Shown: in pieces, positions 1 through 6,150 of the stretch
Layout of the letters: each line of letters begins with the position of its first letter
Position numbering within the stretch: the first letter of the stretch is position 1
Source: Candidatus Krumholzibacteriia bacterium
Lineage (GTDB): Bacteria > Krumholzibacteriota > Krumholzibacteriia > LZORAL124-64-63
Length of the DNA stretch: 6,939 bases
Assembly: GCA_016744275.1 (NCBI GenBank)
Contig: JADGEP010000032.1
Span: forward strand, 1-6,939
Direction: 5' to 3'
The notes under the pieces: model-generated
The model's input: only the letters and a program-made list of their open reading frames with translations
The model's database searches: none
Told to the model about the DNA's origin: nothing
Position numbers and translations under genes: made by a program

Positions 1-1973
1 CCCTGAGACTGACTCGCCGAAGCTGAGGCGATTTCGCCAACCAGAGTGCTGGTTTTGGTGATGTTCTCACTGATCTCGTTGAGGGCATCTGCAGTCGAAC
101 CGGCAATGGAAACACCCTGCTCAATCGTCTTATTGCTGTTGTCGATAAGGCTGGCCGTTTCCCTGGCGGCCTTGGCCGACCGCGCCGCAAGGCTGCGCAC
201 TTCTTCGGCGACAACCGCGAAGCCCTTGCCGTGCTTGCCTGCTCGGGCGGCTTCAACCGCCGCATTCAGGGCTAAAAGGTTGGTCTGGAACGCGAGGTCG
301 TCGATGGTCTTGATGACTTTCTGAGTCTCCTCCGAGTTGGCGCTGATCTGCGCCATGGCCTCGGTCATCTGGGACATTTGACTCTGACCCGTGTCAGCTG
401 CGGTGGCGGCAGCAGATGCCGAGTGGTTGGCGTCGTTGGCATTGCCCGAGTTGGTATTGATTTGATGGCTGATCTCAGTCATAGACGAAGTGATTTCTTG
501 AAGGTTTGCTGCCTGCTCTGTCGCACCCTGGGACAGTGATTGAGAGGAACTGCTGACCTGGTCCGCACCGGATGCGACCTGAACTGTGGAATCCATGACG
601 TCCCCAATGACGAAGTTCAGGCTCTTGACCATCTCTGAGAGTGAGACGCCAAGTTTGTCTTTGTCGGACGAAACCCGCACGTCGACCTGCAGGTTGCCAT
701 CGGCGATTTGACCAGCGAGGTGCGCTTTTTCACCCAACGAATGGGTCATGTTTTTCATCTCAGCGAAGACGCCCTGGTCTTTGCCGTTGCTTTCCAGTTC
801 AATATTCAAATCGCCGGCAGCCACACTTTTTGCGATGTCGGCGATATATGCGGGCTCGCCGCCCAGCTGCTGCATGACGTTGCGAGTCAACAAGACGGTG
901 ACGAAAAACCCGAGTACCGCCGCCAGCAGAGTTCCAAAAATGGCGACGTTGATCGCGTTGTCGGATGTGGTCTCCATGGAGGCCATGCGTATCTCCATCA
1001 GCGCCGATTCCCGTTCCTTGAAGGTCTTGATCTGACCGCGAAACTCGTCGAAAAAGACCTTCCCTCGTGCTTCTCCAACGAGGTGAGCAATGTCGTCCAT
1101 GGTTTGGGCGTCACCGATCTCGCGGCGCAAGGCGATCTGGTCCTCGACCACATTCTCTAGCCATGAATCGATCGTTGATTTCATATCGCCAAGCAGTGCA
1201 ACCTGGGCAGGATTGTCACTCACGGTTTCAGTCAGGGAATCAAGTCGGTTGTGAAAATCATTTTTTCCGCTGTGATATGGGGCCAGGAAACCGTCCTTTC
1301 CAGCCAGCAGATATCCACGCATGCCCGTTTCCATATCCACAGCCGCAGCCAGAACCGCATTTGCCTCGCCTATTACTTTGTAGGTGTGGGTGACCCAACC
1401 GTTGAGCTGCCTGAGTTCTGCGACATTTTGTGACGCGTTGGCTCTTTTTTGGCGTTCCAGAATCAGGGCCTCTTCTCGCCCAATGAATGTTGCGATTTGT
1501 CCGCGGAACTCATCAAAGTAGACCTTGCCCCGGCCTTCCTGGATGACAGCCGCCATGTTGTTCATAGTCTTGGCATCGCCAATCCGGGCTCTCATTTCGA
1601 TGGCGGGCTCGGTGACGTTTGTTTTCCAGTCGTTGATCGTTGTACTGATTTCAGTCAGTAGCTGAACCTGGGCGGGATTGTCAGAGACGGTTTCCGAAAG
1701 CTCGTTGATCAGGTCTTTGAACCTCCTGTCACCCTCGGAATAAGGCCCAAGGAAATCGTCCTTGCCGGCCAGCAGGTAGCCGCGCATTCCCGTTTCCATA
1801 TCCACGGCTGCTGCTTCGGTCAGTGAGGCTTTGTCCAATACCTCGTAAGTGTGGTCGACCAGGCCAACGCTTTTCAACAGGGAGTTGATACTGCTATACA
1901 CAAAAACAGAGGTACAGATCATGAATACGAGAATCAGACTGTTTCCCGAAAACAATTTTGTTCTGAGTTTCAT
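1..1973 (-). CDS. Methyl-accepting chemotaxis protein with tandem CHASE3-like sensor domains (3' end outside window)
   Basis: Inner-membrane chemoreceptor that would signal to CheA/CheW and so to the flagellar motor. The frame is open from an ATG at 1973 to the left edge (about 657 residues seen, C-terminus missing). Seen in order: N-terminus [10 protein letters not shown]1 about residues 11-29, two homologous extracytoplasmic blocks (about 41-171 and 196-326), each with [14 protein letters not shown] and FDEFRGQI as in CHASE3 domains, TM2 about 340-362, a HAMP domain (about 363-415, LGGEP..AAGDL), a second HAMP-like unit ([18 protein letters not shown]), and the signalling hairpin at about 558-595 ([33 protein letters not shown]). 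The hairpin tip that binds CheW is present; any C-terminal methylation helix or CheR tether is off-window. An in-frame GTG at 1985 is an alternative start, with GGGAG 10 nt ahead of it. The ligand cannot be predicted. The family call is very secure. Confidence 0.96.
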   Translation of the reverse strand, partial: MKLRTKLFSGNSLILVFMICTSVFVYSSINSLLKSVGLVDHTYEVLDKASLTEAAAVDMETGMRGYLLAGKDDFLGPYSEGDRRFKDLINELSETVSDNPAQVQLLTEISTTINDWKTNVTEPAIEMRARIGDAKTMNNMAAVIQEGRGKVYFDEFRGQIATFIGREEALILERQKRANASQNVAELRQLNGWVTHTYKVIGEANAVLAAAVDMETGMRGYLLAGKDGFLAPYHSGKNDFHNRLDSLTETVSDNPAQVALLGDMKSTIDSWLENVVEDQIALRREIGDAQTMDDIAHLVGEARGKVFFDEFRGQIKTFKERESALMEIRMASMETTSDNAINVAIFGTLLAAVLGFFVTVLLTRNVMQQLGGEPAYIADIAKSVAAGDLNIELESNGKDQGVFAEMKNMTHSLGEKAHLAGQIADGNLQVDVRVSSDKDKLGVSLSEMVKSLNFVIGDVMDSTVQVASGADQVSSSSQSLSQGATEQAANLQEITSSMTEISHQINTNSGNANDANHSASAAATAADTGQSQMSQMTEAMAQISANSEETQKVIKTIDDLAFQTNLLALNAAVEAARAGKHGKGFAVVAEEVRSLAARSAKAARETASLIDNSNKTIEQGVSIAGSTADALNEISENITKTSTLVGEIASASASQSQ
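996..1388 (-). repeat. CHASE3-like repeat 2 of the chemoreceptor (residues about 196-326)
   Basis: This is the second copy, displaced by exactly 465 bp (155 codons) from the first. It runs from [10 protein letters not shown] through [28 protein letters not shown] and [12 protein letters not shown] to RESALM, and leads directly into TM2. No membrane segment lies between the two copies, so both should sit outside the cytoplasm. Confidence 0.85.
1461..1853 (-). repeat. CHASE3-like repeat 1 of the chemoreceptor (residues about 41-171)
   Basis: This is the first of two homologous in-frame blocks. It starts [10 protein letters not shown], carries [18 protein letters not shown], then [10 protein letters not shown] and [12 protein letters not shown], and ends at REEALI. 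Aligned without gaps to the second block, about 77 of 131 residues match by hand count, and the DNA around METGMRG is nearly identical. The METG..RGYLL signature is typical of CHASE3, an all-helical extracytoplasmic sensor domain. Confidence 0.85.
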
Positions 1974-2084
1974 GTCACTTAACACGATGTTTGTTCTCCC
2001 GGTGCGAGGAATAGTTGAATGGGGCTGCGTCAGGGCGAGCCAGTCACGACAAATGCTTCCGTTGAAATAACACTCATAGGATCA

Positions 2085-2144
2085 CCCAAAGATTGGAGCT
2101 AATCGACTTTGGGATATCATTTGTGAGCGGCAGATACTCCAATC
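2085..2144. repeat. Overlapping inverted repeats in the chemoreceptor leader
   Basis: CCCAAAG (2085-2091) and CTTTGGG (2107-2113) form a perfect 7-bp inverted repeat. GATTGGAG (2091-2098) and CTCCAATC (2137-2144) form a perfect 8-bp inverted repeat sharing the first arm region, so the two pairings are partly exclusive. Neither is followed by a T run, so they do not look like a terminator. They may be operator half-sites or alternative RNA hairpins about 110-170 nt upstream of the start codon, or chance. Confidence 0.35.
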
Positions 2145-2165
2145 GGTTGGATATGGAGATGTTTA
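2140..2165 (-). promoter_or_regulatory. Weak sigma-28 (FliA)-like promoter candidate for the chemoreceptor gene
   Basis: On the minus strand TAAA (2165-2162) is followed by ACCGATTG (2147-2140), which holds the CCGAT core of the flagellar sigma-28 -10 element (GCCGATAA). The spacer is one base shorter than usual and the last two bases of the -10 do not match. Chemoreceptor genes are often sigma-28 dependent, which is the main reason to mention it. The implied leader of about 160 nt is long. Confidence 0.22.
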
Positions 2166-2193
2166 AGGAAAAACCTTATGAATGATTGCAGGT

Positions 2194-2342
2194 TTACGGG
2201 CTTTGCGCGGTCATTCCGCCGTGTGGCCGGATGGAATAGGGCACGATGGTGCCGAACGGTGCGTGCGGAATCCGCTTCAATGCCCGTCCGGCGGGTGCCC
2301 TTTGCAATTCTTCGATCGTGAAGGTGCGGAAGGCCGCGTTGC
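2194..2342 (-). pseudogene. Unrecognised 48-codon coding-like scrap behind the tetR stop, probably a gene remnant
   Basis: Directly after the regulator's TAA, in another minus-strand frame, 48 codons run open to a TAA at 2196-2194. The peptide includes FRTFTIEELQRAPAGRALKR and PFGTIVPYSIRPHGG. By hand count GC is about 75% at third positions against about 58% at first and second positions, the pattern expected of a translated frame in a GC-rich genome and not of spacer. There is no convincing start or ribosome-binding site, and upstream the frame is only a shadow of the regulator gene. I do not recognise the family. It could be the tail of a gene whose front was lost when tetR arrived, or a chance open frame. 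The rest of 1974-2342 holds no gene I can support. Confidence 0.3.
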
Positions 2343-2942
2343 TTAAGCAGCGGGCTGGATTTCGATTCTTTGCAACGATTCCATAAGGTGCGAAACCGTG
2401 GCGGCAATGCGGGCCGAGCTGTCGGGCAGGCGAACCAGAAGACCAATGCCATACAGGCTGGTGGTGATGTATCTGGCCAACGAAGCGGCGTCGGTGTGGG
2501 CGTTGATCTGCCCCTGCTTTTTGGCCCGAGTCAGGGCGCATTCGATGCCGTTTTCCAGGGACTGCACGTGTTGAGAAACGGCTGCCAGCGCGTCCGCATC
2601 TTCCCGGGAATTCACCAAAGCTGTGACGGTCAGGCATCCTTCTGCGGGGCACGTGGTGGCATAGGATGCAAACCCCCGGATCAGCGTCCTCAGGTTTTCC
2701 AAGGGCGACCCTGGTCCTTGCAAAAGTGCCAATTTACTTTGGGCTTCTTTATTTCCGTAATTTTCCAGAGCCTTCAGGTAAAGGCCTTTCTTATCGCCAA
2801 AGGTGTTGTAAAGGCTCTGCCGACAAATCCCCAACTTACGGGTGAGGTCGGGCATGCTGGTGCCTTCGAACCCTCTTTCGCGAAAGAGGGCAACGGCTCC
2901 TTCTAGAACCTGAGCTTCATCAAAACTCTTGGGACGGGGCAC
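2343..2942 (-). CDS. TetR/AcrR-family transcriptional regulator, NemR-like, divergent to an ene-reductase
   Basis: One-component repressor of 199 residues, normal TetR size. The N-terminal DNA-binding domain is clear: helix 1 with FDEAQVLEGAVALFRERGFEGTSM (about 7-30), then the helix-turn-helix DLTRKLGICRQSLYNTFGDKKGLYLKAL (about 32-59). The C-terminal ligand domain has TCPAEGCLTVTALVNS (about 97-112). Its Cys103 sits in the same GCLTV context as the redox-active Cys of E. coli NemR; Cys98 and Cys40 are further candidates. The start is GTG, supported by GGAG five bases ahead (2951-2948). It is transcribed away from an Old Yellow Enzyme gene, the arrangement expected of a local repressor. Inference: it represses itself and the reductase and is released by electrophiles or by the reductase's substrates. 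The GC motif occurs in other TetR proteins too, so the inducer class is uncertain. Confidence 0.93.
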   Translation of the reverse strand: MPRPKSFDEAQVLEGAVALFRERGFEGTSMPDLTRKLGICRQSLYNTFGDKKGLYLKALENYGNKEAQSKLALLQGPGSPLENLRTLIRGFASYATTCPAEGCLTVTALVNSREDADALAAVSQHVQSLENGIECALTRAKKQGQINAHTDAASLARYITTSLYGIGLLVRLPDSSARIAATVSHLMESLQRIEIQPAA

Positions 2943-2947
2943 AGCAG

Positions 2948-2951
2948 CTCC
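2948..2951 (-). promoter_or_regulatory. Ribosome-binding site of the tetR-family gene
   Basis: GGAG on the minus strand lies five bases before the GTG at 2942-2940. It supports GTG as the start, and there is no nearby ATG in frame with a comparable site. Confidence 0.6.
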
Positions 2952-2977
2952 AGCAGTTGAAGAAATGTGATTCCTTT

Positions 2978-3006
2978 ACACTAGTACACTTTTGCATATT
3001 GGTCAA
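2978..3006 (-). promoter_or_regulatory. Probable promoter of the tetR-family gene
   Basis: On the minus strand TTGACC (3006-3001, five of six against TTGACA) is followed after 17 bases by TAGTGT (2983-2978, three of six against TATAAT). Transcription would start near 2971, giving a leader of about 29 nt. The -35 lies inside the 2995-3010 palindrome, as expected for autorepression. Confidence 0.45.
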
Positions 3007-3010
3007 TATG
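2995..3010. promoter_or_regulatory. Candidate TetR operator, perfect 7-2-7 palindrome
   Basis: CATATTG-GT-CAATATG is a perfect inverted repeat with 7-bp arms and a 2-bp centre. Size and symmetry suit a TetR dimer. It lies in the divergent promoter region between the regulator and the ene-reductase, and covers the -35 of the regulator's probable promoter. It is about 150 bp from the reductase start, so reductase control may use it at a distance or use the second site at 3083-3096. Confidence 0.6.
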
Positions 3011-3082
3011 TTGTCTTTTAAACAGTTGTGCCTACCTGTAATCTCTTTCTCCTCAATATTTCAGAAATGGTGTGGCCGTTAA

Positions 3083-3096
3083 AGAATGATCGTTCT
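3083..3096. promoter_or_regulatory. Second candidate operator, imperfect palindrome, near the reductase promoter
   Basis: AGAATGATCGTTCT has six of seven base pairs symmetrical. TGATCG recurs at 3101-3106, 14 bp from its first occurrence at 3087-3092. A possible -10 for the reductase, TATATT (3096-3101), sits between them, though its -35 (TGGCCG, 3073-3078) is poor. It could be a binding site for the TetR protein or another regulator. It does not resemble the 2995-3010 palindrome closely. Confidence 0.35.
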
Positions 3097-3160
3097 ATAT
3101 TGATCGCGAAACATTGCTGAATTTCAGGTTGCAGACACAAATTTCGAGAAAGGCACCACC

Positions 3161-4276
3161 ATGCCCCAATCAGATCACTCCTCATCTCTCTTTTCCGCTT
3201 TTGACCTCGGTGGTCTGAAGGTCAACAATCGCCTGGCCTTGGCCCCGATGACTCGAAGCAAGGCAGGCCCCGAGCGCTTGGCGAATCCCCTGATAGCCGA
3301 ATATTACGCCCAGCGCGCTTCGGCCGGATTGGTCATCACCGAGGCGACCACCGTCTCAGCCCAGGGCAACGGATACCTGAACACTCCGGGTATCTATACC
3401 GATGAAATGGGAGACGCGTGGCGCCAGGTCACCGAGGCTGTCCACGCCAAGGGCGGGCGCATCTTTCTTCAGCTTTGGCACACAGGGCGGGCCTCGCACA
3501 GTGAGTTTCACGATGGGGCACAACCCGTCAGTGCCTCGGCCATCCGCATTGAAGGCGATGGCGTGCATACGCCGAGTGGGAAACAGGATTACGAAGTTCC
3601 ACGCGCATTGGAAACCGGCGAACTGAAGGGCGTGGTGGCTGACTATGTCAGTGCGGCCGAGAGAGCCAAAGCCGCCGGGTTTGACGGTGTGGAAATCCAC
3701 GCCGCCAACGGCTATCTGCTCGATCAATTTTTGCAGTCAAAGACCAACCAACGCACCGATGAATACGGCAGTAGCGTTGAAAACCGATTCCGCCTCTTGC
3801 GCGAAGTCGTCGAGGGTGTGGTTGCCGTATTTGGTGGCAATCGGGTGGCGGTGCGCCTGGCTCCCAACGGCATGTTCAATGACATGGGGTCGCCCGACTT
3901 CCGCGAAACCTTCACCTATGCCGCCAAGGAACTTGAAGCATACGGACTGGCCTACCTGCACGTCATGGACGGGTTGGCCTTTGGGTTCCACGAACAGGGC
4001 GAGCCGATGACCCTGGAAGACTTTCGTGCGATTTTTACGGGCCCCTTGATGGCCAATTGCGGCTACGACCGCCAAATGTCCATCGATGCGGTGCAGCGCG
4101 GGGCCGCTGATATGGTGGCCATCGGCCGGCCTTATATCAGCAACCCCGATCTGGCTGAACGCTGGGAGAACTCATGGCCTGAGGCGCCGTTGTCAGAGCC
4201 CACGAGCTGGTACACCCTGGAGCAGGTGGCGGCCGGATTCACCGATTACCCAGTCTATGAGGCCGGGGGAAAATAG
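3161..4276 (+). CDS. Old Yellow Enzyme-family alkene reductase (NADH:flavin oxidoreductase), NemA-like
   Basis: FMN-dependent cytosolic ene-reductase that takes hydride from NAD(P)H and reduces activated C=C bonds of enones, maleimides or nitro compounds. It is 371 residues, the usual length for the class that includes NemA. Visible landmarks: FMN-binding LALAPMTRSKA (25-35), QLWHTGRASH (104-113), the substrate-binding pair His180/Asn183 with the proton-donor Tyr185 in HAANGYLLDQFL, then TDEYGSSVENRFRLLREVVE (199-218), the FMN-contacting RLAPNGMFNDM (232-242), and the phosphate loop IGRPYISNPDL (321-331). All key residues are present. Start ATG is preceded by GAGAAAGG ending seven bases before it. 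It is divergent from a TetR regulator and followed by a strong terminator, so it is probably a single-gene transcript controlled by that regulator. The physiological substrate is unknown. Confidence 0.96.
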   Translation: MPQSDHSSSLFSAFDLGGLKVNNRLALAPMTRSKAGPERLANPLIAEYYAQRASAGLVITEATTVSAQGNGYLNTPGIYTDEMGDAWRQVTEAVHAKGGRIFLQLWHTGRASHSEFHDGAQPVSASAIRIEGDGVHTPSGKQDYEVPRALETGELKGVVADYVSAAERAKAAGFDGVEIHAANGYLLDQFLQSKTNQRTDEYGSSVENRFRLLREVVEGVVAVFGGNRVAVRLAPNGMFNDMGSPDFRETFTYAAKELEAYGLAYLHVMDGLAFGFHEQGEPMTLEDFRAIFTGPLMANCGYDRQMSIDAVQRGAADMVAIGRPYISNPDLAERWENSWPEAPLSEPTSWYTLEQVAAGFTDYPVYEAGGK

Positions 4277-4329
4277 GAATACGCTGGGCGGCGCACTGAG
4301 TAGTTGGCGCCAAAGAGATGCTGCAGCGA

Positions 4330-4361
4330 GGCGGGCTCATGGGTGGGCCCGCCCGTTTTTT
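4330..4361 (+). terminator. Rho-independent terminator of the ene-reductase gene
   Basis: GGCGGGCTC (4330-4338) pairs with GGGCCCGCC (4345-4353) through nine pairs including one G-T wobble, around a six-base loop. CG and six T residues follow (4356-4361). It lies 54 bp after the reductase stop and insulates the next gene. Confidence 0.88.
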
Positions 4362-4460
4362 GAGTGAGATTCATGCCCGTATCTTGATTTGAAACCGATT
4401 CCCAATATCTGCGTAGGTATGTTTTTGCAGAGATTTCTCGCGAACAAATAACCCAGGCCG

Positions 4461-4465
4461 AAGGG
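4461..4465 (+). promoter_or_regulatory. Ribosome-binding site that decides the start of the Tat-signal SDR
   Basis: AAGGG abuts the first ATG (4466) with no spacing, but is nine bases before the second in-frame ATG (4475). The second ATG is therefore the better start. Upstream (4362-4460) I find no convincing promoter. Confidence 0.6.
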
Positions 4466-4474
4466 ATGCCCCCC

Positions 4475-5635
4475 ATGACGCTCCGCTCCACCCGCCGCAC
4501 TTTCCTAAAAACTTCTGCCCTGACCGGAGCGGCCGTTGGCCTGGGAACTATAGCTTCACCCTGGCCGGCCAAGTTGTTTGCCGCCGACCCCCTGCAGATC
4601 CTCATCCTGGGCGGAACCGGCCAGACGGGACCCCATCTGGTTGAGGCCCTGCAGGCGGCCGGCCACACCGTCACGCTCTGCAACCGCGGCAACCGGAGCA
4701 AAGACCTTTTTCCTGACCTGGAATGCATCGTGGGTGACCGCGATCCGGAAAAAACTGACGGCCTGGATGCGTTGCAGGCTGCCATCGACAGCGGCCGCCG
4801 CTGGGATATCGGCATCGACATCTGGCCCCACATTCCGAAGGTTGTCGAGAAGACGGCGACCATGTTGCAAGGCAGCGTGGGGCACTTCATGTACGTGTCT
4901 TCGATCTCGGTCTACGTCGACAACTCGGTGCCCAAGGCCGACGAGACGGCTGAAGTTGGCCAGGCTGCCGACGCGGACGAAACCGAATTCAACTGGGGAC
5001 TGTTTGGCCCCTTCAAGGCCGAGTGCGAAAACCGGGTGCGCCGGCTGTATCCCGACAACCACACCATTTTCCGGCCGGGCCTGATCGTGGGGCCGCGCGA
5101 CTTCAGTTTCCGCGGCGGCTATTGGCCATTCCGCGTGCGCAAGGGTGGCGAAGTTTTGGCGCCGGGCGACGGCCAGACGCCGATCCAGCTCATCGACGGC
5201 CGCGACCTGACAGCCTTCCAGGTGCGCTGCATGGAAAAACGCACGGGCGGGACCTTCGACGTCTCCGGCCCCGAGCCCAAACACAAGCTCACCATGGCGG
5301 CCTACCTGGAAGAATGCCGCAAGGTCACCGGTTCAGACGCCACCTTCACCTGGGCCAACAGCGCCTTCCTGGAAGAGCACGAAGTTTCCGCCTGGATGAA
5401 CATGCCGTGCTGGCTGCCGGCCGAGGGCGAGTACGCGGCATTTGGCCTGCGCAGTTGCGCCAAGGCCGTGGGTGCGGGGCTCACCTTCCGTCCCTACAGC
5501 GAAACAATCAAAGACACTCTGGCTTGGATGGATGAATTGCCCGCCGAACGGCTCGAAGGCATGACCCAGCGCGCTGGCTTGCCGGCCGAAAAAGAGGCCG
5601 AGGTGTTGCAGGCTTGGCATGAGGCGAAGGGGTAG
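4475..5635 (+). CDS. Tat-exported NAD-dependent epimerase/dehydratase-like (SDR superfamily) protein
   Basis: Predicted exported Rossmann-fold protein of 386 residues (389 if started at 4466; numbering here from 4466). The N-terminus STRRTFLKTSALTGAAVGLG is a twin-arginine signal, with likely cleavage after LFAA (about residue 40). Folding with NAD bound before Tat export would make sense of the cofactor site. The mature part begins with the dinucleotide-binding loop ILILGGTGQTG (45-55), then the acidic/CNRG end of strand 2 (about 72-75), VSSISVY (144-150), and FGPFKAECE (180-188), where related proteins have YGPxK. The catalytic Tyr of YxxxK is thus Phe180 while Lys184 is kept. IFRPGLIVGPRD (201-212) and an acidic C-terminal region follow. 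It is isolated by a terminator upstream and a convergent gene 20 bp downstream. Substrate unknown; it may be a binding or isomerising rather than a redox enzyme. Confidence 0.88.
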   Translation: MTLRSTRRTFLKTSALTGAAVGLGTIASPWPAKLFAADPLQILILGGTGQTGPHLVEALQAAGHTVTLCNRGNRSKDLFPDLECIVGDRDPEKTDGLDALQAAIDSGRRWDIGIDIWPHIPKVVEKTATMLQGSVGHFMYVSSISVYVDNSVPKADETAEVGQAADADETEFNWGLFGPFKAECENRVRRLYPDNHTIFRPGLIVGPRDFSFRGGYWPFRVRKGGEVLAPGDGQTPIQLIDGRDLTAFQVRCMEKRTGGTFDVSGPEPKHKLTMAAYLEECRKVTGSDATFTWANSAFLEEHEVSAWMNMPCWLPAEGEYAAFGLRSCAKAVGAGLTFRPYSETIKDTLAWMDELPAERLEGMTQRAGLPAEKEAEVLQAWHEAKG

Positions 5636-5655
5636 GATGGTGGCGTCAGTTGTTT

Positions 5656-6150
5656 TCAATCGGAGTTGTTATCACTGCCACCCAACTCCTGCAAATTAGG
5701 CTCCCAAAGATCGGCCCCGGGCATCAAAATCGCCGCCTTCTCGTGCACCTGAGCCAAGCCCAACAGCGAAACCGGCGCGCCGCTGAAGTAGAGATGAGCG
5801 GGGCATCCGGCCTTGCAGTCGCTGGCGCCAAATTTTGGCACGGGCACACCATTGCCGACCAAGGCGCCGATCTTCCGGTTCAGTTCGCACTCGGTGATGC
5901 CGGCGCCATCGGGCACGACAATCGCTCCCACCGGTTCGCTGTCCAGAGCCGTTGAAAGGTGGTCAAAGTGCCAGCGGCGCTTGGCCTTTACGCTCCAGTG
6001 CCGCTCCACCCGCTTTTGCAGGTTCTTCTTTGCGCTGCCGGTGTACATGTACCATCCGGGCGGGAAAAACTGCTCGCCCAGCGCCCCGACCGTGATGGTC
6101 GAGGCGCTTTTGAGGCGCAGCAGAAAAACATACAGGCCGCCGTCGAACAT
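5656..6150 (-). CDS. DUF123 / GIY-YIG nuclease-family protein
   Basis: Small protein of 164 residues matching the DUF123 family, which resembles GIY-YIG nucleases and is found alone or attached to endonuclease III in some archaea. Seen: GLYVFLL (5-11), PGWYMYTGSAKKNL (31-44) as the degenerate GIY...YIG pair, R47-V-x-R-H51, WHFDHL (60-65), ECEL (87-90), and FGASDCKAGCPAHLYF (107-122) with a Cys-Cys-His cluster that could bind metal. Biochemical function is not established for the family; a role in nucleic-acid metabolism is inference. Its ATG overlaps the TGA of the upstream dehydratase-type gene by one base (TGATG), with GAGGG about ten bases ahead, so translation is likely coupled. The C-terminal tail (GGSDNNSD) is polar. 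It converges with the SDR gene 20 bp away. Confidence 0.88.
   Translation of the reverse strand: MFDGGLYVFLLRLKSASTITVGALGEQFFPPGWYMYTGSAKKNLQKRVERHWSVKAKRRWHFDHLSTALDSEPVGAIVVPDGAGITECELNRKIGALVGNGVPVPKFGASDCKAGCPAHLYFSGAPVSLLGLAQVHEKAAILMPGADLWEPNLQELGGSDNNSD

Noticed and set aside
46..1661. Several plus-strand open frames opposite the chemoreceptor
   Set aside because: They are antisense shadows of a clearly coding minus-strand frame with full MCP motifs; their peptides are low-complexity or unfamily-like and lack ribosome-binding sites.
2164..2178. TAAGG-AAAAA-CCTTA hairpin as a terminator of the tetR gene
   Set aside because: Only a 5-bp AT-rich stem, and the T residues are in the loop and not after the stem.
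2974..2990. TACACT-AG-TACACT direct repeat as a TetR operator
   Set aside because: It is a direct repeat and not an inverted one, overlapping the likely -10 region; the neighbouring perfect palindrome is a much better candidate.
4384..4420. Sigma-70 promoter for the SDR (TTGATT or TTGAAA with downstream TATCTG/TAGGTA)
   Set aside because: No pairing gives both good hexamers and 16-18 bp spacing.
4255..5284. Long minus-strand frames (211 and 242 codons) opposite the SDR
   Set aside because: They overlap the strong plus-strand SDR coding frame and the reductase terminator; length comes from GC-rich codon bias on the opposite strand, not from coding.
5639..5682. GGTGGC...GCCACC inverted repeat between the convergent genes as a bidirectional terminator
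   Set aside because: Six-base arms with a 32-base loop and no T run; partly inside the DUF123 coding end; too weak to call.
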